DNA of 27,190 nt from Paenibacillus sp. JCM 18996 (GCA_001313085.1 BBFE01000049.1:1-27190); one strand, 5' to 3'. Shown: positions 1 through 10,043, counted from the first letter of the stretch. Numbers and translations: made by a program. Notes: generated from the sequence alone by a model not told the origin.

Positions 1-253
1 CCCCTCCCGGGAAACCTCCGCCGCCTGCCTGTGGTCCTGAAAAGAAACTGCGCGTAGTTACTTCTTGGTCGTAAGGGTTATATGTCATGGTTTCTCATTC
101 CTTTGCCGTTTTACTACAGCCTATGTGATGGGCAAATGTTTGGTATGGACGTTTGTCACGGGTCGGGAATAATTTGATAGACCGGCATGCCGGGGATAAA
201 ATAAGAAAAAAACGCAAAATCGGGGAATAGACGCGAAACGCGCAGGAGGAACC

Positions 254-427
254 ATGACCGCACAAAACTTCACCGCCCAATTGAACAAGCCCGACGCCGC
301 CGGTACAAGGACAGCTCAAGGAAAGCAAGCGGCCCAAGGGATAGTGATTGCCCCTTTTTTTAAAGCTGGAATGATTGGCGACAATAGTTTATACTTGGTA
401 GATTGGAGAAACATTTTAATCCATTAA
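254..427 (+). CDS. small hypothetical ORF upstream of yerC
   Basis: I do not recognise this product. A good Shine-Dalgarno sequence (AGGAGGA at 244-250) precedes the ATG, and the frame runs 57 codons to TAA. It passes through a 7-T run at 355-361. If that run is one base too long, the protein would stop after about 39 residues. A second, shifted frame from about 410 to 513 also looks coding-like (it contains NPLTHEDFNVLKIRVEKDFEG-like residues in part), so the locus may be a longer gene broken near 410. It lies just ahead of yerC on the same strand and could be co-transcribed. The reality of the gene is uncertain. Confidence 0.3.
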   Translation: MTAQNFTAQLNKPDAAGTRTAQGKQAAQGIVIAPFFKAGMIGDNSLYLVDWRNILIH

Positions 428-529
428 CGCATGAAGATTTTAACGTCCTGAAGATTCGGGTAGAGAAGGATTTTGAGGGATGCTGTCGAAAAGGTATGCG
501 TTACCAAGTTTACTAGGGTTGATAAACAT

Positions 530-821
530 ATGCAGCTTAAAAAAACTGAACGATAAAGCGGTAGATCAGCTGTTTGAAGCCATTCTTACTCTGAAGGATC
601 TCGAGGAATGCTATGTGTTCTTTGACGATTTGTGCACCGTGAACGAGATTCAATCGCTGTCCCAGCGGCTGGAAGTGGCGCGGATGCTGCGCAAAGGCAA
701 CACGTACAACCAGATCGAGGCGGAGACGGGCGCTAGTACGGCTACGATCTCCCGGGTGAAACGATGCTTGAACTACGGGAACGACGGCTACCAACTGACG
801 TTGGAACGTTTGGGCCGATAG
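530..821 (+). CDS. yerC: YerC/YecD-family TrpR-like DNA-binding protein
   Basis: This is a small cytoplasmic helix-turn-helix protein of the TrpR/YerC superfamily; its regulatory targets are not evident here. The body matches the family closely: a helical N-terminus (KLNDKAVDQLFEAILTLKD), a central RLEVARMLRKG helix, and the DNA-binding turn TYNQIEAETGASTATISRV. An open frame starts further upstream at 480, but the family begins MQLKKLND, which is encoded from the ATG at 530 if one base is removed from the 7-A run at 539-545. I therefore take 530 as the true start. At about 96 residues the length is normal. A terminator-like hairpin follows at 996. Confidence 0.9.
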
Positions 822-995
822 TCCGGCGGGACAGAGACAGAGGCACTTCAGGGGCTGACCGTCCGCCGTGCAACGCCACAAAATGAGCCGGGAGAAGCAC
901 GCGTTGGGAAGCATTCATTGTGCGGAATTATAATGGCTTCTACGCTGCATGGCACCACTGGGAATAAACAAAGTCACAAGGCACAATTAAATTGC

Positions 996-1018
996 GGCTC
1001 CTTCCGGGGCCTTTCTTT
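996..1018 (+). terminator. probable rho-independent terminator after yerC
   Basis: A 6-bp GC stem (GGCTCC / GGGGCC with one G-T pair) closes a TTCC loop and is followed by the T-rich tract TTTCTTTC. It lies between yerC and the chelatase gene. Confidence 0.55.
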
Positions 1019-1078
1019 CGTATCTCTATTCATGACAGCGTTTTAACGTTAACGCATTAAGAAAGTGGGGGATGGTTT

Positions 1079-1859
1079 ATGGAACGTTACGGAGTGCTCG
1101 TCATCAGCCACGGTTCGCGCGACGGGAAGTGGGTGCGGCTAGTGGATGAAGCCGTTGCGCAGGTGCTGCGTCCTTCGGACATTCCGATTGTGTCTTCTTT
1201 TCTTGAAATCGTAGAAGGGCGGCTCATTCAGGACGGAATCAGGACCCTGGAGCGGCAGGGAGTGACGGACATTATCGCGGTGCCATTGTTTGTCTCTTCC
1301 GGCAGCACGCATGTGGATGAGATCGGATATGCGTTAGGGGCCAAGCCGGAGCCTGAGCTGCGACGGATCTGACACCTTTTGAACGGAGCGCAAGGATTCA
1401 TTTTACGTCGCCGATAGATGATGACCCTATCATTGCCGCTGTTTTGTATGATAAAATAAAAGATCTAACGAACAATCCGTCCCGGGAAATCGTTCTGCTG
1501 ATCGGGCACGGAAGTAAAGAACAGGGATTCCATGACAAATGGCGGAGAGGGTTAGAACTCCTGGCTTCAAGGGTAAAAGAACTAGGGGGATTCGACGAGG
1601 CGGATGCGGCGATGCTGCTGCCTGATCAGGTCCACCGTCAGATGAAGCTTTGGGCGGAGAAGAAGCCCGGGCACGCAGTAATTGTCGTTCCTCTGTTTTT
1701 TTGAGCGAGGGATATTTTACAAGAACTGTAATCCCGAACCGCCTGCAGGGGTACACTTATCGTTATAACGGTAAAGCGCTGCTGCCGAATGCATCAATTC
1801 CCAAATGGATAGAAGGGCAGATTGCGCCTTTTATACGATTACGGATAGACATAGATTGA
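1079..1859 (+). CDS. cbiX: sirohydrochlorin chelatase, CbiX/SirB type (two frameshifts)
   Basis: Members insert cobalt or iron into sirohydrochlorin in the cytoplasm, for cobalamin or siroheme synthesis. The protein has the usual duplicated layout. The first half starts MERYGVLVISHGSRDGKW, with the metal-binding His in HGSRD, and contains VPLFVSSGSTHVDEI. The second half repeats it as LLIGHGSKEQGFHDKW and VVPLFLSEGYFTRTVIP. The ATG follows a GGGGGA ribosome site. The frame breaks near 1370, where the reading resumes in another frame as TPFERSARIHFTSPIDDDP. It breaks again at the 7-T run 1696-1702, where six T restore PLFLSEGYF. The repaired length is about 260 residues, normal for the two-domain form. 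Which metal is used cannot be told from sequence. No other cobalamin or siroheme gene is in the window. Confidence 0.85.
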
Positions 1860-1894
1860 CACTGGAAATTTTATGGCGAGCGGGTGATACGGGA

Positions 1895-2806
1895 ATGGCA
1901 AAAAAGAGCAAGGCTCATTTATAATCCGACTTCCGGAAGGGAAGAAATGAAAAAAGCGTCTGCCCGATGTCCTGCAGCGGCTGGAGAGGGGCGGCTTCGA
2001 AACCTCTGCCCACGCAACAATCGGGCAGGGCGACGCCACTTTGGCGGCACGGGAAGCGGTGAAACGCGAGTTCGACCTCATTATCTCAGCAGGAGGAGAC
2101 GGCACGCTGTATGAAGTCATCAACGGAATGGCAGAGCAGGAGTACCGGCCGCAGCTGGGCATCCTGCCTTTGGGAACAACGAATGATTTTGCCAGGCTCT
2201 TGCCATCCCGAAAAAATGTCGATGCAGCCTGCGACCTCATCATTAAGCAGTACTCGCGTCCGATCGATGTGGGTAAAGTCAACCAGCGTTACTTCATCAA
2301 TATCGCGGGGGGAGGCTCGATGACCGAGCTGACCTACGAAGTGCCGAGCAAACTGAAGACGATGCTGGGCCAGCTCGCTTATTATATGAAGGGACTGGAG
2401 AAGCTGCCGCGTCTCCGCCCGATCGAAATCTATGCCAGGTCAAAAGGCATCGATATCCACGAAAAAAGTGATGCTGTTCCTCGTCACCAACTCCAACTCC
2501 GTCGGCGGCTTCGAGAAGCTCGCTCCGGATGCCAGCCTCAGCGACGGCCTGCTGGATGTTTTAATCCTGAGGCAGTGCTCCTTGCCTGAATTTATCCGTG
2601 TCGTCACTCTGGCACTGCGCGGCGAGCATTTGAACGACCCGAATCTGATCCATTTTCAGACCCGGCATCTGCAGATCGCCTCTCCGGACTATGTGCAAGT
2701 CAACCTCGACGGCGAGCTGGGAGGCACCCTGCCCTGCGTATTCACAAGCCTGCCGCAGCATCTTCGCATTATTGTGGATGAGACGGGCCATAGTAGTTAT
2801 AAGTAG
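1895..2806 (+). CDS. dgkB: diacylglycerol kinase DgkB (lipid kinase)
   Basis: This is a YegS/DgkB-type lipid kinase. It phosphorylates diacylglycerol released during lipoteichoic acid synthesis, returning it to phosphatidate at the inner membrane face. The N-terminus reads RARLIYNPTSGREEMKK, followed by the nucleotide-binding SAGGDGTLYEVINGM and the conserved LPLGTTNDFAR. The C-terminal beta domain includes NSNSVGGFEKLAPDASLSDGLLD and ends with a VNLDGELGG-type motif. The ATG at 1895 gives MAKRARLIYNP when one A is removed from the run at 1900-1905. Two more 6-A runs, at 1950-1955 and 2462-2467, need the same correction. The repaired length is about 300 residues, typical for DgkB. DgkB next to RlmCD is the usual neighbourhood in Bacillales. 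Confidence 0.92.
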
Positions 2807-2933
2807 GGCGGGTTGTGAAGGTCGGGGACCAGCAAGCGAATTGTGCCAACACACGGTTCTCCCGGAGTGCGCTGCGGCACTGTATGGAGGGTGGTCAGGC
2901 CCCATATAGAGTAAGAAGAAGAAAGATTTCCGC

Positions 2934-2982
2934 AGACAAAAGCGTTGAAAGAATGGCATAGACAAAAAACGTTGAAAGAATG
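2934..2982 (+). repeat. two-copy imperfect direct repeat upstream of rlmCD
   Basis: Units at 2934-2955 and 2960-2982 share AGACAAAA followed by CGTTGAAAGAATG, with a period of about 26 bases. They lie in the dgkB-rlmCD gap. Function is unknown. Confidence 0.6.
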
Positions 2983-3020
2983 CTCTATGGAGCGACTTTT
3001 AACAAAGGTGAACAATAGAA

Positions 3021-4554
3021 GTGGGAGCGATTAGTGTGGGTAAACAAAACAGCAGGGGCTCTCTCACCGTTCCGGTGGAGAAAAAACGGCGAATACGAAG
3101 CGGACATTATCGGTATAGGCCACGAGGGAGAAGGGGTGGGCCGTGTAGACGGCTTTACCTTTTTTTGTACCTGGCGCTCTCCCCGGCGAACGGGCGCTGG
3201 TCAAAGTGCTTAAGGTAAAAAAAACAGTTCGCTACGCCAAATTACTGAAAGTGCTCGAGCCAAGCGCCGACCGTTCGCAGCCTCCTTGCCCGATTTACAA
3301 GCAGTGCGGCGGCTGCCAGCTTCAGCACCTGAACTATGAAGCGCAGTTGAAGGTGAAACGGCAGACGGTAGTGGATAACCTGGAACGGATCGGGAAATTG
3401 AAGGTACGGAAGGGTTTAAATGAGACCTCCTGGGAGTCTGACGAGAACGGGGTCCAGCCCCACAGCGAATTTACCGATGGTCAATTAAATGATGATCCAG
3501 GGATACTGGTGCATCCTACTGTAGGAATGAACGACCCTTGGCGCTACCGTAACAAAGCACAGGTTCCGTTTGGAGAAGAAGAGGGCGGATTAATCGGAGG
3601 TTTCTACTCCCAGGGCAGCCACCGCATAATAGATATGAACGAGTGCCTTATCCAGCATGAAGCTAACGACACTGTTGTTAATGCCGTTAAGCAGATAGCC
3701 CGTGATCTGGGGATCAAGCCATACTCGGAGGAATCGCATACAGGCTTGCTTCGCCATGTGGTCGTAAAAGTGGGCTTCCGTACCGATGAAATCATGGTTG
3801 TTCTGGTCACCAACGGCGACCGAATTCCACGTGTGAACGAATGGATTGCCCGAATTCGGGAAGCGATCCCGCAGGTCAAGAGTATCTGCCAAAACGTAAA
3901 TACAAAGCGCAGCAACGTTATTTTTTTTGGCGATGTAACCAAAGTTTTGTGGGGCAGCGAGGTCATTTATGACTACATTGGCGCAGTCAAGTTCGCCATC
4001 TCGGCACGCTCCTTCTACCAGGTCAACCCGGTGCAAACCGAAGTGCTGTATAATAAAGCGCTGGAATACGCCGCGCTTAGCGGCGAAGAGACCGTCATCG
4101 ATGCCTACTGCGGCATTGGAACCATCTCTTTGTTCCTGGCGCAGCGAGCCAAGCGAGTGTACGGCGTCGAGATCGTCGCGGAAGCGATCGCCGATGCACG
4201 AAAGAATGCCGAGTTAAACGGCATCACCAACGTGCATTTCGAAGCAGCCCCGGCAGAGGCGGTCCTCCCCGAATGGAAACGTCAGGCATAACGCCTGACG
4301 TGATCGTGGTGGACCCGCCGCGCAAGGGCTGCGATGCGTCGCTGATCGCGACGATCCTCGAGATGCGCCCGGAGCGGGTCGTCTACGTGTCGTGCAACGC
4401 ATCGACACTTGCCCGCGACCTCGCGCTGCTCGAGCAGGGTGGCTACCGCACGGTCGAAGTGCAGCCGGTGGATATGTTCCCGCATACGGTGCATGTTGAA
4501 TGTGTAGTGTCAACATATAGAAAAGATCTTCTTGTAGGTGAAGGCGATGAGTAA
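3021..4554 (+). CDS. rlmCD: 23S rRNA (uracil-5-)-methyltransferase RlmCD
   Basis: This SAM-dependent RumA/TrmA-family enzyme makes 5-methyluridine at two 23S rRNA sites in Bacillota. A TRAM domain comes first ([14 protein letters not shown]...[13 protein letters not shown]). The Fe-S motif [10 protein letters not shown] follows. The Rossmann methyltransferase core shows [33 protein letters not shown] and the catalytic Cys in [13 protein letters not shown]. The GTG at 3021 has an AAGGTG ribosome site. Frame breaks lie at the 6-A run 3081-3086, the 7-T run 3160-3166, and near 4286, where one G appears to be missing inside a 9-bp hairpin. The repaired length is about 510 residues. Its last codons form the left copy of the island attachment repeat, and its stop codon overlaps the terminator. 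Confidence 0.93.
4481..4517 (+). repeat. left attachment-site copy at the 3' end of rlmCD
   Basis: These 37 bases of rlmCD recur at 16763-16799 with 32 matches, including identical blocks of 8, 11 and 10 bases. Most differences are in third codon positions, so both copies descend from coding sequence. The copies bound island A. Confidence 0.75.
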
Positions 4555-4572
4555 GTCTCATCGCCTTCTTTT
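4541..4572 (+). terminator. rho-independent terminator of rlmCD
   Basis: A perfect 11-bp stem (AAGGCGATGAG / CTCATCGCCTT) closes a 5-base loop TAAGT and is followed by CTTTTCT. The rlmCD stop codon lies inside the hairpin. The convergent minus-strand gene ends 14 bases further on. Confidence 0.85.
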
Positions 4573-4585
4573 CTATACTTTAAAG

Positions 4586-5879
4586 TTATAGGTTATCCTC
4601 ACATTGCCAGATTCTTTGACCTCGATTCGCTTGATAAGATATGTAGCGAACTTTAAAACCTGTCACTTTTTTTATACCCCACTAAAGGGGAATCGGTAAG
4701 TTGAATTCACTAGAAGCAATATTTTTGATTTCTACACCAGAGATGTCAACTAGGGTTTCCTGTAAATTCTTTTTTATCTATGTAATGCCTCTTTAGGAAT
4801 TGAGAACAAGCTCTAATTTTTTTGATAGTTCTCAGAAACATAATCATTAAAGATATTGTCAAAGCCATCAATTTTCATGTCTAAAAAAAATTCTTCATAC
4901 CAGCCCATACAAATTCCTAGTTTATAGACGCTGCAGTTGTCAAGGAATAGCACAGCCAATAACTCCAAATCTAATAAATCCAAAGTTCCTGTTACATCAT
5001 CAACCCTTTTTTCTTATTTCATCTTGTCCTCGTTTTTTTCTAAAAAAGGATTCTTTTATTCGAGGGCCTATTTTCTTCATATGCATTGATACCGTTGCTA
5101 CCGAACTGTAAAATTGTTGGGAATCATTTATCCATTTTTTTCAATTCTATTTCTTATTCGATCATTAACAGTCTCCAGACATCGTTCGTCAAGATCTTCA
5201 TTTATTCTTGCTTGGATATGTTTATTAAAGGCATCAAGTAATGACCTGGATGCGTTCGATTCGTTGAAATCCTTTAGACCATGGAATTCCTCAAATTCTT
5301 GCACCTCATTGTCATATAATTCATCGTATAAAGCACTTTCGATTTCGTTAATGTCTAACGCATGAATCTCTTCCTCGATAATCCGCTCTAAATTATAATT
5401 TTCTTCAGAAAAAATCGCTGCAAAACTTGTACAACTCCTTCCAATCCAAATCTTCAAGCCAGGAGTCAGGGTATGTGTTTCTCAAATTAGTCATCTTTTC
5501 ATATATTGCTAAGAATAGGGGGCTAGATTCTGACTCTATATGATTAAGAAGTTTTTTTCTCATCCTCACCTATTTTATCATTTTTTTTGATTTTTTTTCA
5601 TGAGTAAGGTCAAGATAGTCAATCATTGTTTTTTATTTTTTGCTATAACTTCAGCAGCATTTTTTTTCATAATTTCTATAATACCGCTCCTTTTTTTTCA
5701 TAATTGCTATAATACTGCTCCCTTTTTTTCTTTGTAATGAACATTTTCTCGTAGGTATTTATGCTTCACACGGTATTCCTTGTCTACGGATCTATCTTTG
5801 ATTTTTTATATTATATTGTTCAAGATATTTAATTAGTTTTCCCATATTTTTTTGGCCATTCTGAAGTCGGGTTACTCAT
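4586..5879 (-). CDS. unrecognised charged protein, heavily frameshifted
   Basis: I do not recognise this family. On the minus strand an excellent ribosome site (AGGAGA, complement of 5886-5891) precedes the ATG at 5879. Shortening most A runs of 6-8 by one base chains the fragments into one reading of about 430 residues that ends at the TAA at 4586. The N-terminal third is charged and Tyr-rich, with a repeated pattern (REQYYSNYEKK then ERYYRNYEKN). The clearest intact block is 5128-5457 (acidic, LERIIEEEIHALDINEIESALYDEL). A downstream block contains LDLLDLELLAVLFLDN. One junction near 5133-5139 is not resolved by the simple rule, so two adjacent genes are possible. It converges on rlmCD and diverges from the gene at 6060. 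Confidence 0.5.
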
Positions 5880-6059
5880 GATATTTCTCCTAAAGTTGGT
5901 ATCTGGAACTTATATTCATTTTACATTTATATATTTTAATTCTCAACAAGAATCAAATAAAGTCTTGCTTAGAGGGAACCTCCAAGATTTACAATACAGT
6001 ACGAGAAGAAATTCCAGTGATTCAAAGAAGATCTATAAGAAATGTGAAGGAGCGATTGT

Positions 6060-6631
6060 ATGAACAAAATTGTGTTTGTATTTGATCCTAATGACTCGCA
6101 TATTCAAATGGTGAAATTTTCTGATCTTGTATCGGATAAAATGAAACAAAAGACGAAGTTATTAATACCCGAGATTTCACTTATAAGATTAAGAAAAAAA
6201 ATAAATTTACCTCTGAAATTGCTAAGGTGAATTTAGATTGGATCCGGCATAACTCAATAAATATTGAATTTTTACCGAGATCGGGGCGTACAGGGGCCTT
6301 GTATTTTTTCGAATTGTTTGGAACAAATCGGTAGGGATTGTGATGTCTTTCTCTTCACTTCTACCACCCCGGTTCAGACCATCTTAAAGAGAAAAAAATC
6401 CCACTCCAAGGGTCGAGGCTAATTTCACTTTCTTTAATTAAACCCACAACAAACTATGAAAAGTTTTATTCTAAGGATGGAATTGTATTATATAGGGTTA
6501 CAATGGAACCGCAAATAATAAACACAACAACATTTCGAACAAAGTACAGAAGTTCAGGTGAACCGTATGTTTACCCCATTCAATCAAGAGTGCTGTTGAA
6601 TGAAGAGCCAAGAGGTTGGGTCAAATTTTAG
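6060..6631 (+). CDS. unrecognised protein, frameshifted
   Basis: The start is well supported: AAGGAG at 6047-6052, seven bases, then ATG. The reading begins MNKIVFVFDPNDSHIQMVKFSD. It is carried on through frame breaks at the 8-A run near 6195, the 6-T run near 6305, the 7-A run near 6395 and a GGG near 6411. It ends with the clean block KPTTNYEKFYSKDGIVLYRV and a C-terminus GEPYVYPIQSRVLLNEEPRGWVKF, about 190 residues in all. No motif suggests a function. It is the first plus-strand gene of island A, divergent from the minus-strand gene and 60 bases ahead of the MerR-like gene, so the two may share a transcript. Confidence 0.5.
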
Positions 6632-6691
6632 TCCATTATTTTAGCTTTATTACCTAGTGATGAGTTAATAACATGACTTGGGGTGGTTACA

Positions 6692-7098
6692 ATGCAGAAA
6701 CGGGAACTAATTCAAGAGGTCAATAAACGTGGATTTTTTTGTTGACAGAAGGTGCTCTTAGGACATACATCGGTGCTAAGTACAAGCTTATCACCTTGCG
6801 GCAGCCGAAATCTGGAGTTGCAAATCAGTATACAAATGATCACTTAGAGCAAATATGCGAAATCATTGCTGCAAATCGTTTAGGCATACCTTTATCTGAC
6901 ATAAAGGACTATCTCAATTCATCAAACAAACTATTATTTTTTAACTGAACGGATCATTGCTAATAAAAAAGCGTGTAAAAAAAACAACTTAGCTATTGGA
7001 ATATTCTCATGCAGATAACTATGGGTGTTGAGTCGGGACAGTTTCAAAACATCAACGCAACAGATTTGTATTTGAGGTACTTTAAGGAGTCCGAATAA
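6692..7098 (+). CDS. MerR-like helix-turn-helix regulator
   Basis: The N-terminal half resembles the MerR DNA-binding domain: a helix-turn-helix (LTEGALRTYIGAKYKLITLRQPK) and the wing and second helix pair ANQYTNDHLEQICEIIAANRLGIPLSDIKDYL. It probably regulates transcription in island A, but no ligand domain is obvious. The ATG follows a GGGGTGG ribosome site. The frame breaks at the 7-T run at 6734-6740, which needs five T to give GFLLTEGALR. It breaks again at A/T runs near 6936, 6965 and 6978, after which the reading ends KKQLSYWNILMQITMGVESG...YLRYFKESE. The repaired length is about 133 residues, with a short C-terminal tail in place of a large sensor domain. Confidence 0.6.
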
Positions 7099-7234
7099 AA
7101 GTTGATAACCTTGTCAAGCTATACTAATTACTTTATCTCTATACTTGTGAACTACATTTTGATAGGGAATGTAAGGCAAGTGAATTGTCTTAAAATTAAA
7201 TCAATATCATGTTTGAAGGAGAGAACAGCAAATT

Positions 7235-8476
7235 ATGGACGCAAAAAAACACAAATTAATTTATGTATTGAGCATTTCAACGTTGAGGTCGAAATGAAAA
7301 CGGCCGAAGAGACGATTAGAGAAGAAAACCACGAAGGCATCATCGATAGTGTGATTGAAGAACTAAATCTTGATGATTGGACGGGGGATCTTGTGGCGGC
7401 ACCTCGGAGGGTGTTAAGAGAGTATGAGTCATGGATGAAAGAACGAATTGATGATGAAATTGACCAAAAAAATAGTACAACAAATAAAGGAACATATCGG
7501 CAAATTTTTTTGACGGAACAATTATTTCATCACTTCCTGAAGAAATGGCTTCCTTGGAGCAGGCATTATTGCTAAAAGTAAAACACTATAATCTGGAGTT
7601 GGATTACCCTTCTTTAGAGCTAGCGGGTTTAGTTTATAGCAACGAAGTCCCAGATTCTCCTTTTATGTATCATCAAACAACTTGGGAAACCGATGAAAGT
7701 TATCGTACATTTGTTCAAGCGTACTATGCACAAATTACAACCCTTACTCGAGAGCTGCTGCATCAATACCAAGTGGAAGCACTAGGAAAAAATTCCGAAC
7801 GTAGCAGCTGTTGTCAAAGAAAGGTGGAAATGAGTATGATATTTTGTTTTGCCGCGAAGACAAAAGGTGTTATGGGGATTACCTCGTTTGAGAAGCTATG
7901 TCAATTGTTCGAGGAAATTCAAAAAAATTTATTAGTGTTAGAAGAACTAATCCTTATATTAAACATTCAGCATGATTATTACAAGAATCTTAGTTCTAAG
8001 GTGGCGTTTCAAGATGTACAACGTTACCTTGCTGGGGAAGTACTCAACGGACTTTGTGTTAAGTATCTAAGTCATTTTTTTCTAAAAGTATGTGTTATAA
8101 AGAGAGCATTTCAGGTGAACAATTGGCCGCCGCTAAACAAAACATAAAAAAATATCTGCCGCGAATTGAATAAGCTGTGCTCTCAAGGTATTTCGCTAAA
8201 TCCAAATCAGTCTGAGGTTTTACTAAAACAAACGAAAAGAGCCCTAGCGGATCTGGTTTCTTTTGGCTTAGAACAATTTGAAATTCGGAGTGTACTCTAT
8301 GAACGATCTAAAGGATTACAAGTACATAGCGACGTTGTTTTTTTGAAACAAGTAAATACAGTGAAGATCGGTGCCTGAAAATCTATTGCACATGGATTGA
8401 AAGGATAAAGAAATATGTTGTCGCAGGAAATTTTCAGAATTCATTTGAAAAAAGAGTGATTGTCAGTATCGAGTAA
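7235..8476 (+). CDS. unrecognised large protein, frameshifted
   Basis: I do not recognise this family. AAGGAGAG about 11 bases upstream supports the ATG at 7235. The N-terminal block contains KTAEETIREENHEGIIDSV and NLDDWTGDLVAAPRRVLREYE. The next block, after breaks at the 7-A run near 7476 and the 7-T run near 7505, contains LPEEMASLEQALLLKVKHY and LELAGLVYSNEVPDSPF. The C-terminal part includes EQLAAAKQNIKNICRELNKL, KQTKRALADLVSFGLEQFEIRS and a tail ending FQNSFEKRVIVSIE. About 410 residues result after repair. The middle (7790-7960) has more than one plausible frame and is unresolved. The protein is acidic and probably soluble. It follows the MerR-like gene by 136 bases. Confidence 0.5.
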
Positions 8477-8634
8477 TCTTCTAAACACACTAAGTAATCC
8501 AAGAGAAATGCAACAACAAAGGCCTATCCTGTAGAAACCCCTAATCTAGAAAAAAAACTTGCCTTCGCACTTGGTGCATACTTTACAATGCTTAAAAAAA
8601 GGATTTTTTTTGACTTTGTAATAAGACAAAGAGA

Positions 8635-9153
8635 ATGGTCGGTGATTATATGGATGATTGTAAACGTAATATAAACGACCTTCAAATTGAACTGGATTTT
8701 ATGAACGGTTTTTTCAGAGATAATAAAATTAAGGAACAGAAATTGCGTGAAAACATAATGAACAACCTACGAACTTTGAAGGAACTTCAAACTTTAATAG
8801 ATGATGAGGACGTTTACGAAACAAAACTGTATAAATTTTATAATTATAGCTATAAGGTATATCATTTGCAAGAATACACTTTAAGTATTGTTGAGACGCT
8901 AAAGAAGCTGTTAGACGAGCCTTTGCACAAAAAAAACTTCATGAGACAAATTGAACTGGGCACCGGTAAGGAGTTTGTTCCAGGGCATAAAGTAGAATGG
9001 TTTAAGGAAACCGTCCATATAACAAATGCTTTTCTGCATGCAAAATACATGTTGGACATGATATTAAAATATGGAGCCACAGGAGATGACGGAAGGGCAC
9101 CTAACTTCGCATATGGTTGGGCAGCAGTCCTATGCTTATATAATATAAGGTGA
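8635..9153 (+). CDS. unrecognised 172-residue protein, intact
   Basis: This is an uninterrupted frame, which is rare in this window. It is mostly helical and charged in the first half (NDLQIELDFMNGFFRDNKIKEQKLRE region, then LRTLKELQTLIDDEDVYETKL). The second half contains GTGKEFVPGHKVEWFKETVH and LHAKYMLDMILKYGATGDDG. The GTGKE stretch is not a P-loop, since the glycine pattern does not fit. The start is uncertain: there is only a weak ribosome site before 8635, and a second ATG lies at 8650. The 158 bases upstream (8477-8634) contain a possible short broken frame (LAFALGAYFTML) but nothing I can support. It lies 43 bases ahead of the nucleotidyltransferase gene. Confidence 0.6.
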   Translation: MVGDYMDDCKRNINDLQIELDFMNGFFRDNKIKEQKLRENIMNNLRTLKELQTLIDDEDVYETKLYKFYNYSYKVYHLQEYTLSIVETLKKLLDEPLHKKNFMRQIELGTGKEFVPGHKVEWFKETVHITNAFLHAKYMLDMILKYGATGDDGRAPNFAYGWAAVLCLYNIR

Positions 9154-9196
9154 TTATTTCCAAATACAAACCTTTCAACTTTGAAGGAATAACATA

Positions 9197-9975
9197 ATGC
9201 CAAAATTAAATAATGAAAATCCTTTTGGTGAAGAAGTGATTAGAATGAAACTACTTGATGAAATCATATGCCAAAGAGATCATATTTATCGGGTTGTTGA
9301 GCCATTGAATGTACGATGGATTCGTATTTATGGATCAGTACTGGAACGTAAAGAAACGGCAATGAGTGATGTGGATCTTTATGTTTCATTTGATAAACAT
9401 AAGAATAGGTTGGAATGCTGGAAGCGATGCAAGCAAGTAGCTGATGTGTTGGAATCAATTTTTTAGTCGTCGTATTAGTGTTCAGTGCGAATCTCATATA
9501 TATAAACGGTTTCGTGAAACAACTCAAAGGGATTCAGTTGATCTTAGAGAATTGGAGCATTCAAAAAAGCTATCAAATAACTCCAAAGTCCTCAACTTTG
9601 TACTATGAGATGCTTCGTCGTGATATTGATGAGTGGAACATATTTTACACTAAGTTCTCACAGGATTCAATCAAAGAACGACACTGGACACTTGATATGG
9701 ATAGCAAATATCAACTCCATCAAAGGCAGTATCATGTAGATACTTTTTTTTACGTCGTAGCACTGGTGGTTCTCAAGCTCATGCGCCTTAAGGATAATGA
9801 CATATTTAAACAAACAGAATTCGATGTCTTTGGTTTAATTCAATTGAGCGCCGAAGAGGAAAATACACTGGAATGGCGTCAACGTTGTGAAAGTAAATCT
9901 TTTGTAGAGGTCATTAGCTATATCAATAAGTGCGTTCAGGGGTTGTCCACATGGGTTAAGCGGAATGGACACTAA
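9197..9975 (+). CDS. nucleotidyltransferase-domain protein (Pol beta superfamily)
   Basis: The N-terminal domain carries the nucleotidyltransferase signature: GS at about residue 51, then a spacer and the metal-binding D-x-D in GSVLERKETAMSDVDLYV. Related proteins transfer nucleotides to small molecules or to proteins, including antitoxins of the MNT/HEPN type; the substrate here is unknown. The ATG has an AAGGAA ribosome site eight bases upstream. The frame breaks at the 6-T run near 9460, where five T give ESIFSRRISVQCESHIY, and at the 6-A run near 9564. The long C-terminal half (KERHWTLDMDSKYQLHQRQYH, then a hydrophobic helix YVVALVVLKLMRLKD) is a helical domain I cannot name. About 258 residues. 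Confidence 0.65.
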
Positions 9976-10043
9976 GTAATATCCTATAACATGTTTCAAG
10001 ATTAACTCCTTGTAACAAATAGTGTGGAATGAAGGGGTGGTAT

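Noticed and set aside
182..193. Perfect palindrome CCGGCATGCCGG
   Set aside because: It is 12 bp, isolated, with no T tract or nearby promoter; too little to call an operator or terminator.
537..914. Long minus-strand frame opposite yerC
   Set aside because: It is antisense to a clearly conserved gene, has no ribosome site, and its protein has no recognisable features.
5878..6063. 61-codon plus-strand frame between the divergent genes
   Set aside because: No ribosome site, and the start lies inside the start codon of the minus-strand gene. A different frame here (REEIPVIQRRSIRNVKERLYE) looks more coding-like, but it has no start.
8520..8634. Frame reading LAFALGAYFTMLKKRIFF that could suggest a small membrane protein
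   Set aside because: It has stops at both ends, several long A/T runs and no start; two frames are equally plausible.
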